From: Prionace glauca
Lineage: Eukaryota > Chordata > Chondrichthyes > Carcharhiniformes > Carcharhinidae
Direction of reading: 5' to 3'
NCBI GenBank assembly: GCA_037974335.1
Contig: CM075761.1
Span: 12,141,543-12,205,542 of the forward strand
Length of the DNA: 64,000 nt
Positions 53,491 through 64,000 of the stretch are shown in pieces; positions within the stretch are counted from its first letter, which is position 1; each line of letters begins with the position of its first letter. The notes beneath the pieces are model-generated. The model was given only the letters and a program-made list of their open reading frames with translations, had not been told where the DNA came from and made no database searches. A program made the position numbers and the translations under genes.

Positions 53491-54224
53491 AGTTCGCTTT
53501 GCCTAGCTAGTGAGAAAAGAGTAAAAACACGATAACATACTGTTGTCTCAGACCGCTGGAACTCCTGTTGAATCCTACTGATGATGGAAATTGAAAGATT
53601 GGAAACAGATTTGTGTTGGGGAGGTGAGTACAAGTTACTAAACTAAACTGAGGTGTAAACACAGATCACCCACCATGTGACTGAGGAAACAGGCTCGAGG
53701 TGTAATATACCCCTCCTCTCCAATACTCTTGACCACACCCTGCCATTCTGAAATTGCCTCATGGGTACAGACTGAAATACAGAACGATTTTGCTGACTCG
53801 GGTATTCTGGCAATAATTCGCAACGCTAAATTTACATATTACATTGAATGCCTATTCGGATTTCGTCTGCCACCCGGGAAATGAATGATTTACTGGTACA
53901 GCTCTGGCGTCACGAGATATAGACAGTAGATCACCTGCCAGAAAAGGATCGATCACACTGTCATAGTCACCGTGGATTAGATTAGATCCTAATCGAATCG
54001 CGTTCATACAAATTTGTGCACCTTCTATGCTGCTATTTACAAGAGTCCACCCTCAAATGATCATTAACACTTGTCACTCAAGCAAATGTCTCTGAGTGGT
54101 CATGTTCCTCTAATGTGGGACCACTCCATAGTTCCTTACAATAGAGTGGACATTGGTGCACTAGATTAGATTGGTGCACTGTGACTAGATTAGGCTCCTC
54201 AACTCCCCCTCGTGGACTTCATTT
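53491..54224. other. No recognised gene
   Basis: One stretch near 53885-53935 reads MIYWYSSG, like a V-domain C strand, but stops surround it. Not called. Confidence 0.45.
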
Positions 54225-54697
54225 AAGAACATAAGAACATAAGAAATAGGAGCAGGAGTAGGCCATCTGGCCCTTCGAGCCTACCCCGCCATTCAATAAG
54301 ATCATGGCTGATCTGTCGTGACTCAGCTCCACCTTCCCGCCCTCTCCCCATAACCCTTAATCCCTTCTCTTATCAAAAACCCATCAACCCGTTTCTTAAA
54401 AATATTTAGCGAGGCAGCCTCCACCACTTCAACGGGCAGAGAATTCCAGAGATTCACCACCCTTTGAGTGAAGAAGTTCCTCCTCAACTCTGTTCTAAAC
54501 CGCCCCCCCTTTATCTTGAGGCTGTGCCCCCTAGTCCTACTGTCTTTTTTGAGCGGGAACAGTCTCTCCACCTCTATCCTATCCATCCCATTCATCATCT
54601 TATACGTCTCAATGAGATCTCCCCTCATTCTTCTAAACTCTAACGAGTACAAGCCTAGTTTATTCAGCCTCTCCTCATAGCTCAATCCCCTCAACTA
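54225..54697 (-). mobile_element. CR1-b LINE 3-prime end
   Basis: Open frame 54694-54323 (MRGLSYEERLNKLGLYSLEF to IKGYGERAGRW); tail of TTCTTATG units at 54225. Confidence 0.92.
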
Positions 54698-54839
54698 CAT
54701 GAAGTTCTTCCATCTTGCCGCCCTGCATATGGCTAACATTTCCAAATTTGATCATGGTTGTATGTAAATAGGAGCAAAAAAAACCGGGGGATTTAACCAG
54801 GCACCTAAGAAAAACCCAGCAGCGTGTCATAATGGCTAT

Positions 54840-55085
54840 CGGCCAGTGGCTCTGACATCCATTATTATAAAGTGCTTCTGAGGCTGAGTGATGGCACGAA
54901 TCAATATCAGCCTCCTGGAGATGTGGTTGATTCTCAACTGCCCTCCAAGGACAACTAGGAATGGGCAATAACTGCTGGCCAGCCAGTGATGTCCGTCTTT
55001 CACTGATGAATAAATGAAATCCATACAGCTTGAAGCATAATGCAATGTCTTTAACTGCAAGAGGTTTGCTGGTGAACGTCACTCA
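54840..55085 (+). mobile_element. SINE-3, left arm of an inverted pair
   Basis: tggttgattctcaactgccc, gaatgggcaataactgctgg, then a distinctive 3-prime part (cagcttgaagcataatgcaa, ggtttgctggtgaacgtcac) shared in inverted form with 56009-56190. Confidence 0.6.
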
Positions 55086-55089
55086 GTCT

Positions 55090-55280
55090 TAGGCTGATTG
55101 GTGGAACAAATTGTTCCTAAATTAGTTTCCCCTCAATCTGGTTTCCAAGGTGGAGTGCCATAAGCGTAGACAAGGGTCGTGGGTGGAAGAATGAACTCAC
55201 AATGTTAAAATGGTGGCGTGGGTTCGTTGGGCCGAAGGGCCTGTTTCCCGTGCTGTGTTGTTTTTTGTTCTTTGACTACC
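55090..55280 (+). mobile_element. SINE/CR1-e tail fragment
   Basis: ggaacaaattgttcctaaat, gttgggccgaagggcctgtt and TTCTTTG. Confidence 0.65.
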
Positions 55281-55284
55281 TGGA

Positions 55285-55690
55285 TTCACTACAGTTTGCC
55301 TATCACACAACTGGTCCACAACAGACATCATCTCCCAGGCTCTGCACTCAACACTGGAACATATAGATGACAAGGACACCCATGACTGACTCTTATTTAT
55401 TGACTAAAGTTCAAACTTCAATATTATTCCCACATAACTCATCTCCAAATTCCGTGGCCTGGGCCTCAGCTCCTCCTTCTCTGACTGGACCCTGAACATT
55501 CTATCTAACACACCACAATCAGTAAGGATAGGCAACGACACCTCCTCCATGATGTTCCACAAGGCTGCGCTCTCAGTCCCCTCCGATTCTCCTTATATAC
55601 TTAAAACTGTGTGGCCAAATTCCTCTCCAATTCGATTTTTAAGTTTGCTGACGACACTCCCGTAATGGATCGGACCTCAAAAAGTAACGA
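55285..55690 (+). mobile_element. LINE RT fragment of a non-CR1 type
   Basis: Across frames the sequence resembles SLQFAY, TTDIISQALHSTLEH, FNTIIP and a PQSVRIGN-like word, the RT layout of L2/Rex-like LINEs in fish rather than the CR1 copies here. Strongly decayed. Confidence 0.5.
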
Positions 55691-55694
55691 GACC

Positions 55695-55985
55695 GGCTTG
55701 GGCCACAGTTTGCACATTCTCCTCGTGTCTGCGTGGGTTTCCGCTGGGCCCTCCGGTTTCCTCCCACAGTCCAAAGATGTGCGGGTTAGTTTGATTAGCC
55801 ATGTTAATAAATTGGTCCTTAGTGTCCACGGATGCGTCGGTTAGAAGGATTAGTGGTTATACCATGTAGGGATATAGGAGTAGGGCCTGGGTGGGATTAT
55901 TTTTGGTGCAGACTCGATGGGCCGAAGGGCCTCATTCTGCACTGTAAGGTTCTATGACAATTCTATGATAGAATTTTACTCACTC
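55695..55985 (+). mobile_element. SINE-1 without head
   Basis: cagtttgcacattctcctcg through gtgcagactcgatgggccga to ttctatgacaattctatgat. The tRNA-like head is missing; it begins directly at the LINE fragment. Confidence 0.75.
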
Positions 55986-56008
55986 ATTTGTCTAATCTTC
56001 TGACGTCA

Positions 56009-56425
56009 CTGAAGAAGTGACGTTCACCAGCAAACCTCCTGCAGTTAACGACAGTGCGTTATGCTTCAAGCTGTATGGATTTCATTTATTCATCCGTGAG
56101 ATACGGGCGTCCCTGGCTAACCAGCAGTTATTGCCCATTCCTAGGTGCCCTTGGAGGGCAGTTGAGAGTCAACCACATTGCTGTGGCCCTGGAGTCAAAT
56201 GGAGGCCAGACGGAATAAGAACGACAGATTTCCTTCTCTAAAGGATATTAGTGAACCAGAAGTAATTTTTCGACAAATGCCATGGTCATCAGTAGATTCT
56301 TTATTTTAGAGTGTTTTTTTTAACCTAATCCAAATGTTACCATCCACCATGCTGGATACGAACCCTGGTCGCCATTGGTTAACTTTCTTGAATTATGAGT
56401 CTAGCGATAAACCACTGGACCATCG
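56009..56425 (-). mobile_element. SINE-3, best copy with tRNA-like head
   Basis: Reading the minus strand from about 56425: gatggtccagtggtttatcg (box A) and agggttcgtatccagc (box B), body, then the gaacgtcact end at 56009. The right arm of the inverted pair. Confidence 0.65.
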
Positions 56426-56433
56426 TCTCTGTG

Positions 56434-56850
56434 GTGTGGAGATGCCGGCGTTGGACTGGGGTAAACACAGTAAAAAGTCTGACAACACCAGGTTTTAGTC
56501 CAACCGATTTATTTGATAGTAAACTCACAAGCTTTCGTGGTTTCCCTCTTCGTCAGGTGATTGGAGAGTTCTGGCCTCAGACAGAGCATATAAAGCACAG
56601 AAAGTTTACAGATTACTGATTAGAATGCAATTCTTTACACCTAACCCACTATTCTTGTCTTAAAGTGGCTGACAATGTGAGTGGAAGGAGCACTGATCAC
56701 AGGTTAAAGAGATGTGTATTGTCTCCAGACAGTACAGTAAGTGAGGTTTTGCAAACCCAGGCAAGTCACGGGGGTTACAGATAGTGCGACATGAACCCAA
56801 GATCCCTGTTGAGACCGTCCTCATGTGTGCGGAACTTGGTTATCAGTCTC
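56434..56850 (+). repeat. Dispersed repeat (gatgccggcgttggactggg type)
   Basis: A distinctive non-coding repeat: gtggagatgccggcgttgga, caacaccaggttttagtcca, aagctttcgtggtttccctc, then gcggaacttggttatcagtc. I recognise the motif as common in shark DNA but do not know its class. Confidence 0.5.
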
Positions 56851-57364
56851 TGCCAACAGCTCTGTATCCAGCTATCAACATTTACTGAGAATTAAGGGGA
56901 AAAAAATCAATATTAAAAGAGAGATGTGGTGAAAGAGGAATAAGTCGCAGGGACATTGGGGAAAGCCAGGAATTCGGACGGAACTGCCGATGTAAACGGG
57001 CAGAATGGCCACTTTTTTGCGCTGGAAATGGCCATAGATCCAAGCTTCCTGTCTGCATCATCTGCTTACCCGTGCTAACAGATAGAAATTAGCTGCAATC
57101 CATATTTCCATCAGGATGAAACATTCAATGCCAGCGTACATCTATTTAAGTTTGGGGACACATTTAATTTTGCGTATTGCATATTCGTGTCGGTCAAATC
57201 TCAATCCAGTTGCAAACATGCCTTGTCAGTCCTTAACCACACATCGAACGCCCACACATGAAAATGTTTCTGTGCATGAGCTGAAAAGCCAATGGAAACA
57301 CGTTTGTTCTGAAATATAAAATAATCACACACTGGACATTTTTGATAAATGTTCAAACATTTCC
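56851..57364. other. No recognised gene
   Basis: 57218-57320 has a diverged match to 21058-21165; no coding signal. Confidence 0.45.
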
Positions 57365-57513
57365 AAAGTTTCTGATAGACAAGGAAATTAAGGGTTATGG
57401 GGAGAAAGCGGGAATGTGGAACTGATCCACGACAAATCAGCCATGATCTTATTGAATGGCGGGGCAGGCTCGAAGGGCTAGATGGCTCATATTTCTTATG
57501 TTCTTATGTTCTA
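57365..57513 (+). mobile_element. CR1-b 3-prime fragment
   Basis: aaggaaattaagggttatgg, ttgaatggcggggcaggctc, then TTCTTATG units. Confidence 0.85.
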
Positions 57514-58236
57514 ACATCAAGCTCTGTTTCAACGTTTTGATAACTCGGTCAATAATGGTAGAAAATGCAGAATAGAATTGTAAAATCTATATGAGAAATT
57601 AGAAGCATAAGAACATAAGAACATAAGAAGTAGGAGCAGGAGTAGGCCATCTGCACTTCGAGCCTGCCCTGCCATTCAATAAGATCATGGCTGATCTATC
57701 GTGGCTCAGTTCCACTTTCCGGCCCTCTCCCCATAACCCTTAATCCCCTCTCTTATCAAAAACCCATGAACCCGCTTCTTGAAAATATTTAGCGAGGCAG
57801 CCTCCACCACTTCAACGGGTAGAGAATTCCAGAGATTCACCACCCTTTGAGTGAAGAAGTTCCTCCTCAACTCCGTTCTTTATCTTGAGGCTCTGCCCCC
57901 TAGTCCTACTGTCTTTTTTGAGCGGGAAGAGTCTCTCCACCTCTATCCTATCCATCCCATTCATCATCTTATACGTCTCAATGAGATCTCCCCTCATTCT
58001 TCTAAACTCTAACGAGTACAAGCCTAGTTTATTCAGCCTCTCCTCATAGCTCAACCCCCTCAACTCCGGTATCAGCCTAGTATACCTCCTCCTCCAAGGC
58101 CAAAATATCTTTGCGCAGGTGCGGCGCTCAAAACTGCACACAGTACTCCAGCTGCGGCCTCACCAATGCCCTATACAGCTGCAGCAAGACCTCACTACTA
58201 TTATGTTCAATCCCCTTCGCTATGAAGGCCAGCATC

Positions 58237-58440
58237 AGAGGGTGGTGAGTGATTGGAATCGGCTGCCGTCGTCGGTGGTGGAGGCGAACTCGCTGGGGTC
58301 TTTTAAAATACTTCTGGATGAGTATATGGGGTTTAATGGGATTGGGGGTTATAGATAGGTCTATAGATTGGTGGGGTTGATGCGATCGGCGCACCTCGAG
58401 GGCCGAAGGGCCTGTTTGTGCTGTAATGTTCTATGTTCTA
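58237..58440 (+). mobile_element. CR1-a 3-prime fragment inside CR1-b
   Basis: RVVSDWNRLPSSVVEANSLG to GFNGIGGYR, then tail TTCTATG. The host reads ccagcatc before and atcccattcg after, so the duplicated target is about 3 bases. Confidence 0.92.
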
Positions 58441-59587
58441 TCCCATTCGGCTTCCTGACCACCTGCTGCACCTGCAAGCTGGGTTTTTGCGACTCTTGCA
58501 CAGGGACCCCGAGGTCCCTCTGCACCGTCGCCTGCTGTAGTTTTTCGCCACGGAAGTAATAGTCCTTCCTATCATTCTTCCTTCCAAAGTGGACCACCTC
58601 ACACTTGCCAACATTAAATTCCATTTGCCATTTCCTGGCCCATTCGCCCAGCCTATCTAGATCCTTCTGCAGACTCTCCAAACCCTCCGCACAATTTGCC
58701 GTTCCCCCAATCTTGGTGTCATCCGCAAATCTCGACACCCTACACTCAGTTCCATCCTCCAGATCATCTATATAAATGGTAAAAAACTGAGGCCCCAGCA
58801 CCGACCCCTGGGGCACTCCACTAGTCACCATCCGCCAATCCGAATAGCACCCGTTGACCCCCACTCTCTGCCTCCTATTTGACAACCAATCCTCTATCCA
58901 CGCTAACACCCTACCCCCAACTCCAAGTCCCCTGACCTTCTGCAATAACCCCTTATGAGGTACTTTGTCAAACGCCTTCTGAAAATCCAGAAAGACCACA
59001 TCCACCGGCTCTACTCCATCCACTGCCCTGGACACATCCTCATAGAACTCCAGTAAATTTGTCAGACACGACTTCCCTTTAATGAAACCGTGCTGCGTCT
59101 GCTCTATCAATCAATTCCCTTCAAGATGCCTCGCAATTTCCTCTTTAATGACGGATTCTAACATTTTACCTACCACAGACGTTCAACTAACCGGCCTATA
59201 ATTCCCTGCCTTTTGCCTGGCACCCTTCTTAAACAACGGCGTAACATTAGCCGTTTTCCAATCTTCCGACACTTCCCCGGAATCCAGCGACGTCTGGAAA
59301 ATAACCACCAAGGCATCCACTATCACCTCCGCCATTTCTTCCTGAACCCTCGGATGCATTCCATCCGGTCCTGGGGACTTGTCCACAATCAGCCCCTCCA
59401 GTCTGTCGAGCACCGCCTCTCTAGTAACAGTAATGTCATTAAGACCCTTCAGTCCTACCACCTTTCCATCGCTAACACCCGGCAAATTATTCACATCCTC
59501 CTCCGTAAAGAGGGAAACAAAAAAGTTATTCAATACCTGAGCCATATCCCCATCACCTACCACTAGGTCCCCTTTCTCATCCTCTTG

Positions 59588-60146
59588 TGCAGTTTTGGGC
59601 GCCGCACCTGCGTAAGGATGTTTTGGCCCTGGAGGGAGTGCAGAGGAGGTTTACTCGGCTGATACCGGAGTTGAGGGGATTGAGCTATGAGGAGAGGCTG
59701 AATAAACTAGGCTTGTACTCGTTAGAGTTTAGAAGAATGAGGGGAGATCTCATTGAGACGTATAAGATGATGAATGGGATGGATAGGATAGAGGTGGAGA
59801 GACTGTTCCCGCTCAAAAAAGACAGTAGGACTAGGGGGCACAGCCTCAAGATAAAGGGGGGGCGGTTTAGAACAGAGTTGAGGAGGAACTTCTTCACTCA
59901 AAGGGTGGTGAATCTCTGGAATTCTCTGCCCGTTGAAGTGGTGGAGGCTGCCTCGCTAAATATTTTTAAGAAACGGGTTGATGGGTTTTTGATAAGAGAA
60001 GGGATTAAGGGTTATGGGGAGAGGGCGGGAAGGTGGAACTGAGCCACGACAGATCAGCCATGATCTTATTGAATGGCGGGGCAGGCTCGAAGGGCCAGAT
60101 GGCCTACTCCTGCTCCTATTTCTTATGTTCTTATGTTCTTATGTTA
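59588..60146 (+). mobile_element. CR1-b 3-prime fragment inverted inside another CR1-b
   Basis: Open frame (MQFWAPHLRKDVLALEGVQR to IKGYGERAGRW, stop at 60042), three TTCTTATG units, then the host LINE resumes. It shows the insertion is younger than its host of the same family. Confidence 0.92.
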
Positions 60147-60493
60147 AAGGACCAACGTTCACCCTAGCCAACCTCTTCCTTTTTATATATTTATAAAAAA
60201 TCTTGCTATCCTTTTTTATATTAAGCGCTAGCCCAGCTTCATAGTTTCTCCTACCCTCCTTTATCAACTTCTTTGTCAATCTTTGTTGACATTTAAACCT
60301 CTCCCAATCCTCTTCTCGCCCACTACTCTTAGCTACTCTAAATTCCTTCGCTTTTAATTTAACACTTTCCTTCACCTCCTTCGTTATCCACGGCTTATTA
60401 CCTCTCCTCCTACGATCCTTTTTGACCATCGGAATAAATTTCTGCTGAGCACCAAGAAAGATCTCCTCAAAGATCCTCCACTGCTCATTAAGA

Positions 60494-60590
60494 TACATTT
60501 TTTTAAGGGCACAGTATCGTCACAACTCAGTCCAGAGGATTGGTAGCAGAGAACAGACTGACAACTGAATGCTGACAGGGCGCCCCAATG
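60494..60590. mobile_element. LTR-like end fragment
   Basis: tttttttaagggcacagtat resembles the end block of the fossils at 20.4 and 41.2 kb. Fragment only. Confidence 0.3.
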
Positions 60591-60614
60591 CTCTCAGGGC
60601 CCACTCACAAAGAA

Positions 60615-61010
60615 CAAAAAACAATTAAAGAGAATTACAGGACAAAAACAAGCCGTGCGGCCCTTCAAGCCTGCACCGACCTTGCTGCCAATCCGAACAC
60701 AAAGCTCCTATCCTTCTGACAATCATATCCATCAACTCCCTTCCTGTGCATGTGTTTGTCCAAACGATCCTTAAAACTCGCTATCGTATCTACTTCCAAT
60801 GTTCTCCTGGCAGCTAGTTCCAGGCACCCACCAGACTTTGTGTAAAACAAAAGCCTTGTAAATCTCCGTCAAACCTTACCCCTCGCAGCTTAAACCTGTC
60901 CCCCTCATAATTGACTCTTCCAGGTTGGGAAATAAAAAGCTTCCGACCATCCAATCTGTCCATCACCCTCATAATCCTGTAGACTTCTATGACATGTTAG
61001 TAGTAATTAC
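60615..61010 (-). mobile_element. CR1-like LINE 3-prime remnant
   Basis: Tail-like caagccgtgcggcccttcaa; then the C-terminal coding area (FKDRLDKHMHRKGVDGY on the minus strand), a family not otherwise seen in the window. Confidence 0.65.
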
Positions 61011-61474
61011 AGCCCTGTATCTATTTCAGAGGAAGCGAACCTACGAGCCTATGTGAGATCGTGAGGGAATTAACACATTGCTTTGTTTGCAAATTGCTGT
61101 CAGATAGTAAAAAATATTCCTGTATCACAGCAGTAACTATAATTTAAGACGTTCTCCAAAACATCTGGAGCTTCCTGCGATCGGAAGTGGGGCATTGAAC
61201 CACAAACAACCTGACTCAACAGGAATCCCCTTAAATTCAAACTGAATGACTCACAAATTAAGTACATTTAATATGCAACTGATAAATAAGTTACTTTCAA
61301 TTAATGTAAAGTCGAACGTAAATCGACTTTTTTCAGTCTTGGTCGCTCTTGGGGAAAAGAACAGTCGTGACAATAAGGCCTCCTGCTGAACAGATTTTAG
61401 TGAGTTCGCAGTCCCCTGGTGGACGGGGTCATTAATTTCTACAATTAAACAGTTCACTGACATCTGTTAATGGG
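61011..61474. other. No recognised gene
   Basis: AT-rich; nothing seen. Confidence 0.45.
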
Positions 61475-61810
61475 ATTTGATTTGATTTGATTTGATTTAT
61501 TGGTGTCACTTATTTGAATGTAAAGTGAAAAACATTATTTTTGCATGTTCTACAGACAAAGCATACCGTACACATGGAAGGAAAGGAGAGAGTGCACAAT
61601 GTAGTGTTACAGGCATAGCTAGGGTGTAGAGAAAGACCAACTTAATGTATGGTAGGTCCATTCAAAAGCCTGATGGCAGCAGGGGTGTAGCGATTTTTTT
61701 TCTGTCAGTTGGTACCTGTCTTCAGACTTTTCTTCCGGATGGAAGGTGGAAGAGATTTTATCCAGGTAAATGGGGTCCTTGATTATGCTATCTGCTTTTC
61801 CGAAACAGCA
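61475..61810 (+). repeat. Dispersed repeat, best copy
   Basis: Begins with TTTGA repeats, then ttattggtgtcacttatttg, cagacaaagcataccgtaca, gtaggtccattcaaaagcct, ggggtccttgattatgctat. Same repeat as 31380 and 51725. Confidence 0.65.
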
Positions 61811-61849
61811 AAAAGTGTTCTATTCACGATTGGAGATGTGGGAACAACT

Positions 61850-61935
61850 TAGTATGGCCATGAGCTATGATGTTATTGAATGGTGCAGGCTTGAACCGCC
61901 GAATGGCCTACTCCTGCTTTGTGCTTGTGAAAATA
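61850..61935 (+). mobile_element. LINE 3-prime tail fragment
   Basis: gatgttattgaatggtgcag and aatggcctactcctgctttg mark a CR1-b-like end. Confidence 0.5.
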
Positions 61936-62298
61936 ATACTGAGATGGTCATTGTTGATTGATAACAGACGAACCTTATATCACCAGAGGCATTTTTTAAT
62001 TATTATTCACTGGTTGTGAGCATCAATGGCAGGGTCAGCATTTATTACTCATCCCGAATCACACTTCAATTACTCAGCTATTTAAGAGTAATCACATCGC
62101 TGTGGGTCTGGAGTCGCAAGTAGGCCAGGACGTGTAAGGATGCCAGATTCCCTTCTCTAAAGGACATTAGTGAACGAGATGGGTTTTGACAACAACAATT
62201 TCACAGTCATCATTAAGCTTTTAATTTCAGATCATTTATTGATTACAAATTTCACCATGGTGTGATTCAGTCTCGGCTCCTCAGAGCATTTCCACTTA

Positions 62299-62540
62299 CA
62301 TAAGAAATAGGAGCAGGAGTAGGCCATCTAGCCCTTCGAGCCTGCCCCTAAGATCATGGTTGATCTGAAGTGGATCAGTTCCACTTCCTGCTTTTCCCCA
62401 TAACCGTTAATTCCCTTGTCCATCAGAAACCTATCTACCCGTGACTTAAATATATTCAGCGTGGTAGCCTCCACCACAAAAGGCAGAGAATTCCAGAGAT
62501 TCACCACCCTTTGAGTGAAGAAGTTCCTCCTCAACTCTGA
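62299..62540 (-). mobile_element. CR1-b 3-prime fragment
   Basis: acataagaaataggagcagg; FFTQRVVNLWNSLPF and INGYGEKQE on the minus strand. Confidence 0.85.
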
Positions 62541-62829
62541 GGGGTTTATTTTGTTCCATTTCATTGAACCTCAATCATTCATTTTATCATTCTCCTTTTT
62601 CACTTCTTTTTCTTCCACTTATCTATTACAACACTCCTCTTGTCCACAGCCTAACGGCCTTCAGTGCAACTGTCACAATCATCAGACAGTCCTCTAACAA
62701 TTTGTACCTCTGTTCTGCCATTCTCTGATCACTTAATGGACACTGTTGGCGCGATATCAGCCTTCTGCATGCTCATGCACTTTCCATTTGTCCAGTTCCG
62801 CATCCCCTCCTCCCTACCCCAAGCGCAAA

Positions 62830-62990
62830 AAACTCTGCTCTTTCTCCTTGCCCTTCACTCTGATGAATTGGCATCGAGACACGAAACGTTGGCCCTGTTC
62901 TATGGCCAAAGTTGCTGTCAGACCTGGTGAGATTTTCCAGCATTTTCTGTTTTGTTTTGTTTCAAAATCCAGCATCCGCAGTGTGTTGCT
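62830..62990 (+). repeat. Dispersed repeat (cgagacacgaaacgttggcc type)
   Basis: gagattttccagcattttct, aaaatccagcatccgcagtg. The reverse of the same repeat appears at 63905-64000 (gaaaatctcagcaggtctgg). Confidence 0.55.
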
Positions 62991-63170
62991 TTTATCCCCA
63001 GAACATTTCCCTGGGCCTCTGGTTTACTAGCCCAGTGATAATACCACTACGCCAATGCCTGCCACGGGAATGGGTACTGTGGATGAATTTATTTTGATAT
63101 TGAATGGTGTTGATTGCATTGAGATTGTTAATTGTAAAATGCATTTAAGGCGTTTGATTATTGTATTTTG

Positions 63171-63518
63171 GGGCGGCACGGTTACAGAATGGTTACCACT
63201 TTTGCTCCATAGCTCTAGGGTCCTGGGTTCGATTCCCGGCTCGGGTCACTGTCTGTGTGGAGTTTGCACATTCTCCTCGTGTCTGCGTGGGTTTCCTCCG
63301 GGTACTCCGCTTTCCTGCCGCAGGCAAAAATGTGCGAGTTAGATTGATTGGGCATGCTAAGAAATTGCCCCTCTGTGTCTAGGGATGCGTAAGTTAGCAG
63401 GAAATGTGGGTAAAACATGTAGGGAGATGGGGGTCGGGCCTGGGTGGGATTGTGTTCGGTGCAGATTCGATGGGCTGAGGGGTCTCTTTCTGCACTGTAG
63501 GGTTCTATGATTCTATGT
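63171..63518 (+). mobile_element. SINE-1, full length
   Basis: ggcggcacggttacagaatg, gggttcgattcccggctcgg, gtttgcacattctcctcgtg, ctgcactgtagggttctatg. Confidence 0.9.
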
Positions 63519-63534
63519 TTTTCTTTGTTTAGAT

Positions 63535-63835
63535 TAAATTATTATTAGGGTCATGAGTAGACTTACATTGCAATGAAGTCACTGTGAAAATCCCCTAGTC
63601 GCCACACTCCGGCGCCTGTTTGGGGTGCACTGAGTTAGATGTTAGCATGGCCAATACACCTAAGCAGCACGTCTGTTGGACTGTGGGAAGAAACTGGAGC
63701 ACCCAGTGTAAACCCATACTGACACATAGAGATAGTATAGATTTCACTCAGACAGCGATCCAAGCAACAAATCGAACCCGGGTCCCTGGCACTGTGAGAC
63801 AGCACTGCTAACCACTGTCCCGTCACGGACTCCAT
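63535..63835 (-). mobile_element. SINE-2
   Basis: Reverse orientation: tail acttacattgcaatgaagtc, then gcgcctgtttggggtgcact, box-B complement aaatcgaacccgggtccctg, head to about 63835. Confidence 0.75.
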
Positions 63836-63904
63836 CCAAACAATAGATCAAAAGTAATTTCTTCCTCCAAAACACACAAAACTCAAACTATGAATGAATG
63901 GAAG

Positions 63905-64000
63905 TCACTTTGGATACTGGAATCTGAAACCAAATGAGAAAAGTCTGGAAAATCTCAGCAGGTCTGGCAGCATCTGTAAGGAGAGAAAAGAGCTGACTTT
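63905..64000 (-). repeat. Dispersed repeat at window edge
   Basis: ggatactggaatctgaaacc, gaaaatctcagcaggtctgg. It runs off the end of the window. Confidence 0.55.

Larger units (their letters stand above)
57608..60500 (-). mobile_element. CR1-b LINE, long copy with two insertions
   Basis: Minus strand, from 60500 down: linker (WITKEVKESVKLKAKEFRVA, FYKYIKRKRLARVNVGPL), RT ([95 protein letters not shown]) and the C-terminal region to the tail at 57608. Two in-frame stops are visible near 59187 and 59110. Plus-strand LINE fragments interrupt it at 58237-58440 and 59588-60146. Confidence 0.92.
61985..63062 (-). mobile_element. SINE-3 split by an insertion of about 700 bp
   Basis: The 3-prime part is at 61985-62290 (ggtcagcatttattactcat, cattagtgaacgagatgggt) and the tRNA-like head at 62990-63062 (ggtttactagcccagtgata, ataccactacgccaatgcct). 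Between them lie a CR1-b fragment and another repeat. Confidence 0.65.

Noticed and set aside
53840-53990. V-domain-like C strand (MIYWYSSG) with a possible upstream Cys
   Set aside because: Stops flank it on both sides, no F-strand YYC or J-like strand follows, and no splice sites fit. Chance similarity or an unrecognisable remnant.
54675-55082. 135-codon open frame similar to 56017-56241
   Set aside because: Both are translations of the inverted SINE-3 repeats, not a gene family.

Overview
This is a repeat-rich vertebrate nuclear DNA window, most likely from a cartilaginous fish (a shark). The evidence is many tRNA-headed SINEs of the kind described as HE1 in elasmobranchs, together with at least five families of CR1-like LINEs. 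Gene structure is eukaryotic: small, widely spaced exons, GT-AG introns, all domain exons in phase 1. No bacterial features, CRISPR arrays or genuine tRNA/rRNA genes are visible.

The biology of interest is a pair of non-rearranging, antigen-receptor-like immunoglobulin-superfamily receptor genes of VJ-C1 design (V and J fused in one germline exon, followed by a C1-set exon). Gene A lies on the plus strand at 2420-12884. I could follow it through eight phase-consistent exons: signal peptide, V, C1, transmembrane and four small cytoplasmic exons. The last encodes an ITIM-like tyrosine motif (IYASL) just before the stop, so an inhibitory receptor is a reasonable inference. Gene B lies on the minus strand at 29181-27418 (signal peptide, V with a textbook J-like FGKGS strand, C1). 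A candidate transmembrane exon for it lies 4.8 kb downstream at 22652-22572. The two genes converge tail to tail. A third, orphan C1 exon at 49537-49866 sits in a 2.5-kb duplicate of the gene A C1 region. It is open and spliceable but has no visible V or transmembrane partner.

Layout: 0-2.4 kb, repeats and 5-prime flank. 2.4-13.3 kb, gene A with LINEs and SINEs in its introns. 13.7-22 kb, LINEs and sequence without recognised genes. 22.5-29.2 kb, gene B with a transposon-filled intron. 29.5-46.5 kb, mainly transposons, including a block at 31.0-34.0 kb that is duplicated at 51.4-53.1 kb and a near-complete CR1 element at 42.1-46.5 kb that carries a three-level nested insertion. 47-53 kb, duplicate block with the orphan C1 exon. 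53-64 kb, nested CR1 copies, SINEs and dispersed repeats.

Family labels used below are mine. CR1-a: C-terminus GFNGIGGYR, tail (TTCTATG)n. CR1-b: C-terminus IKGYGERAGRW, tail (TTCTTATG)n. CR1-c: C-terminus [10 protein letters not shown]1-c2: C-terminus near AVERHMDN. CR1-e: C-terminus DRHMS, with a SINE-like 3-prime UTR and tail (TTCTTTG)n. SINE-1: HE1-like. SINE-2: HE1-like head with another tail. SINE-3: a different tRNA-headed SINE. All exon boundaries and identities were read by eye; none was confirmed by transcript data or database search.
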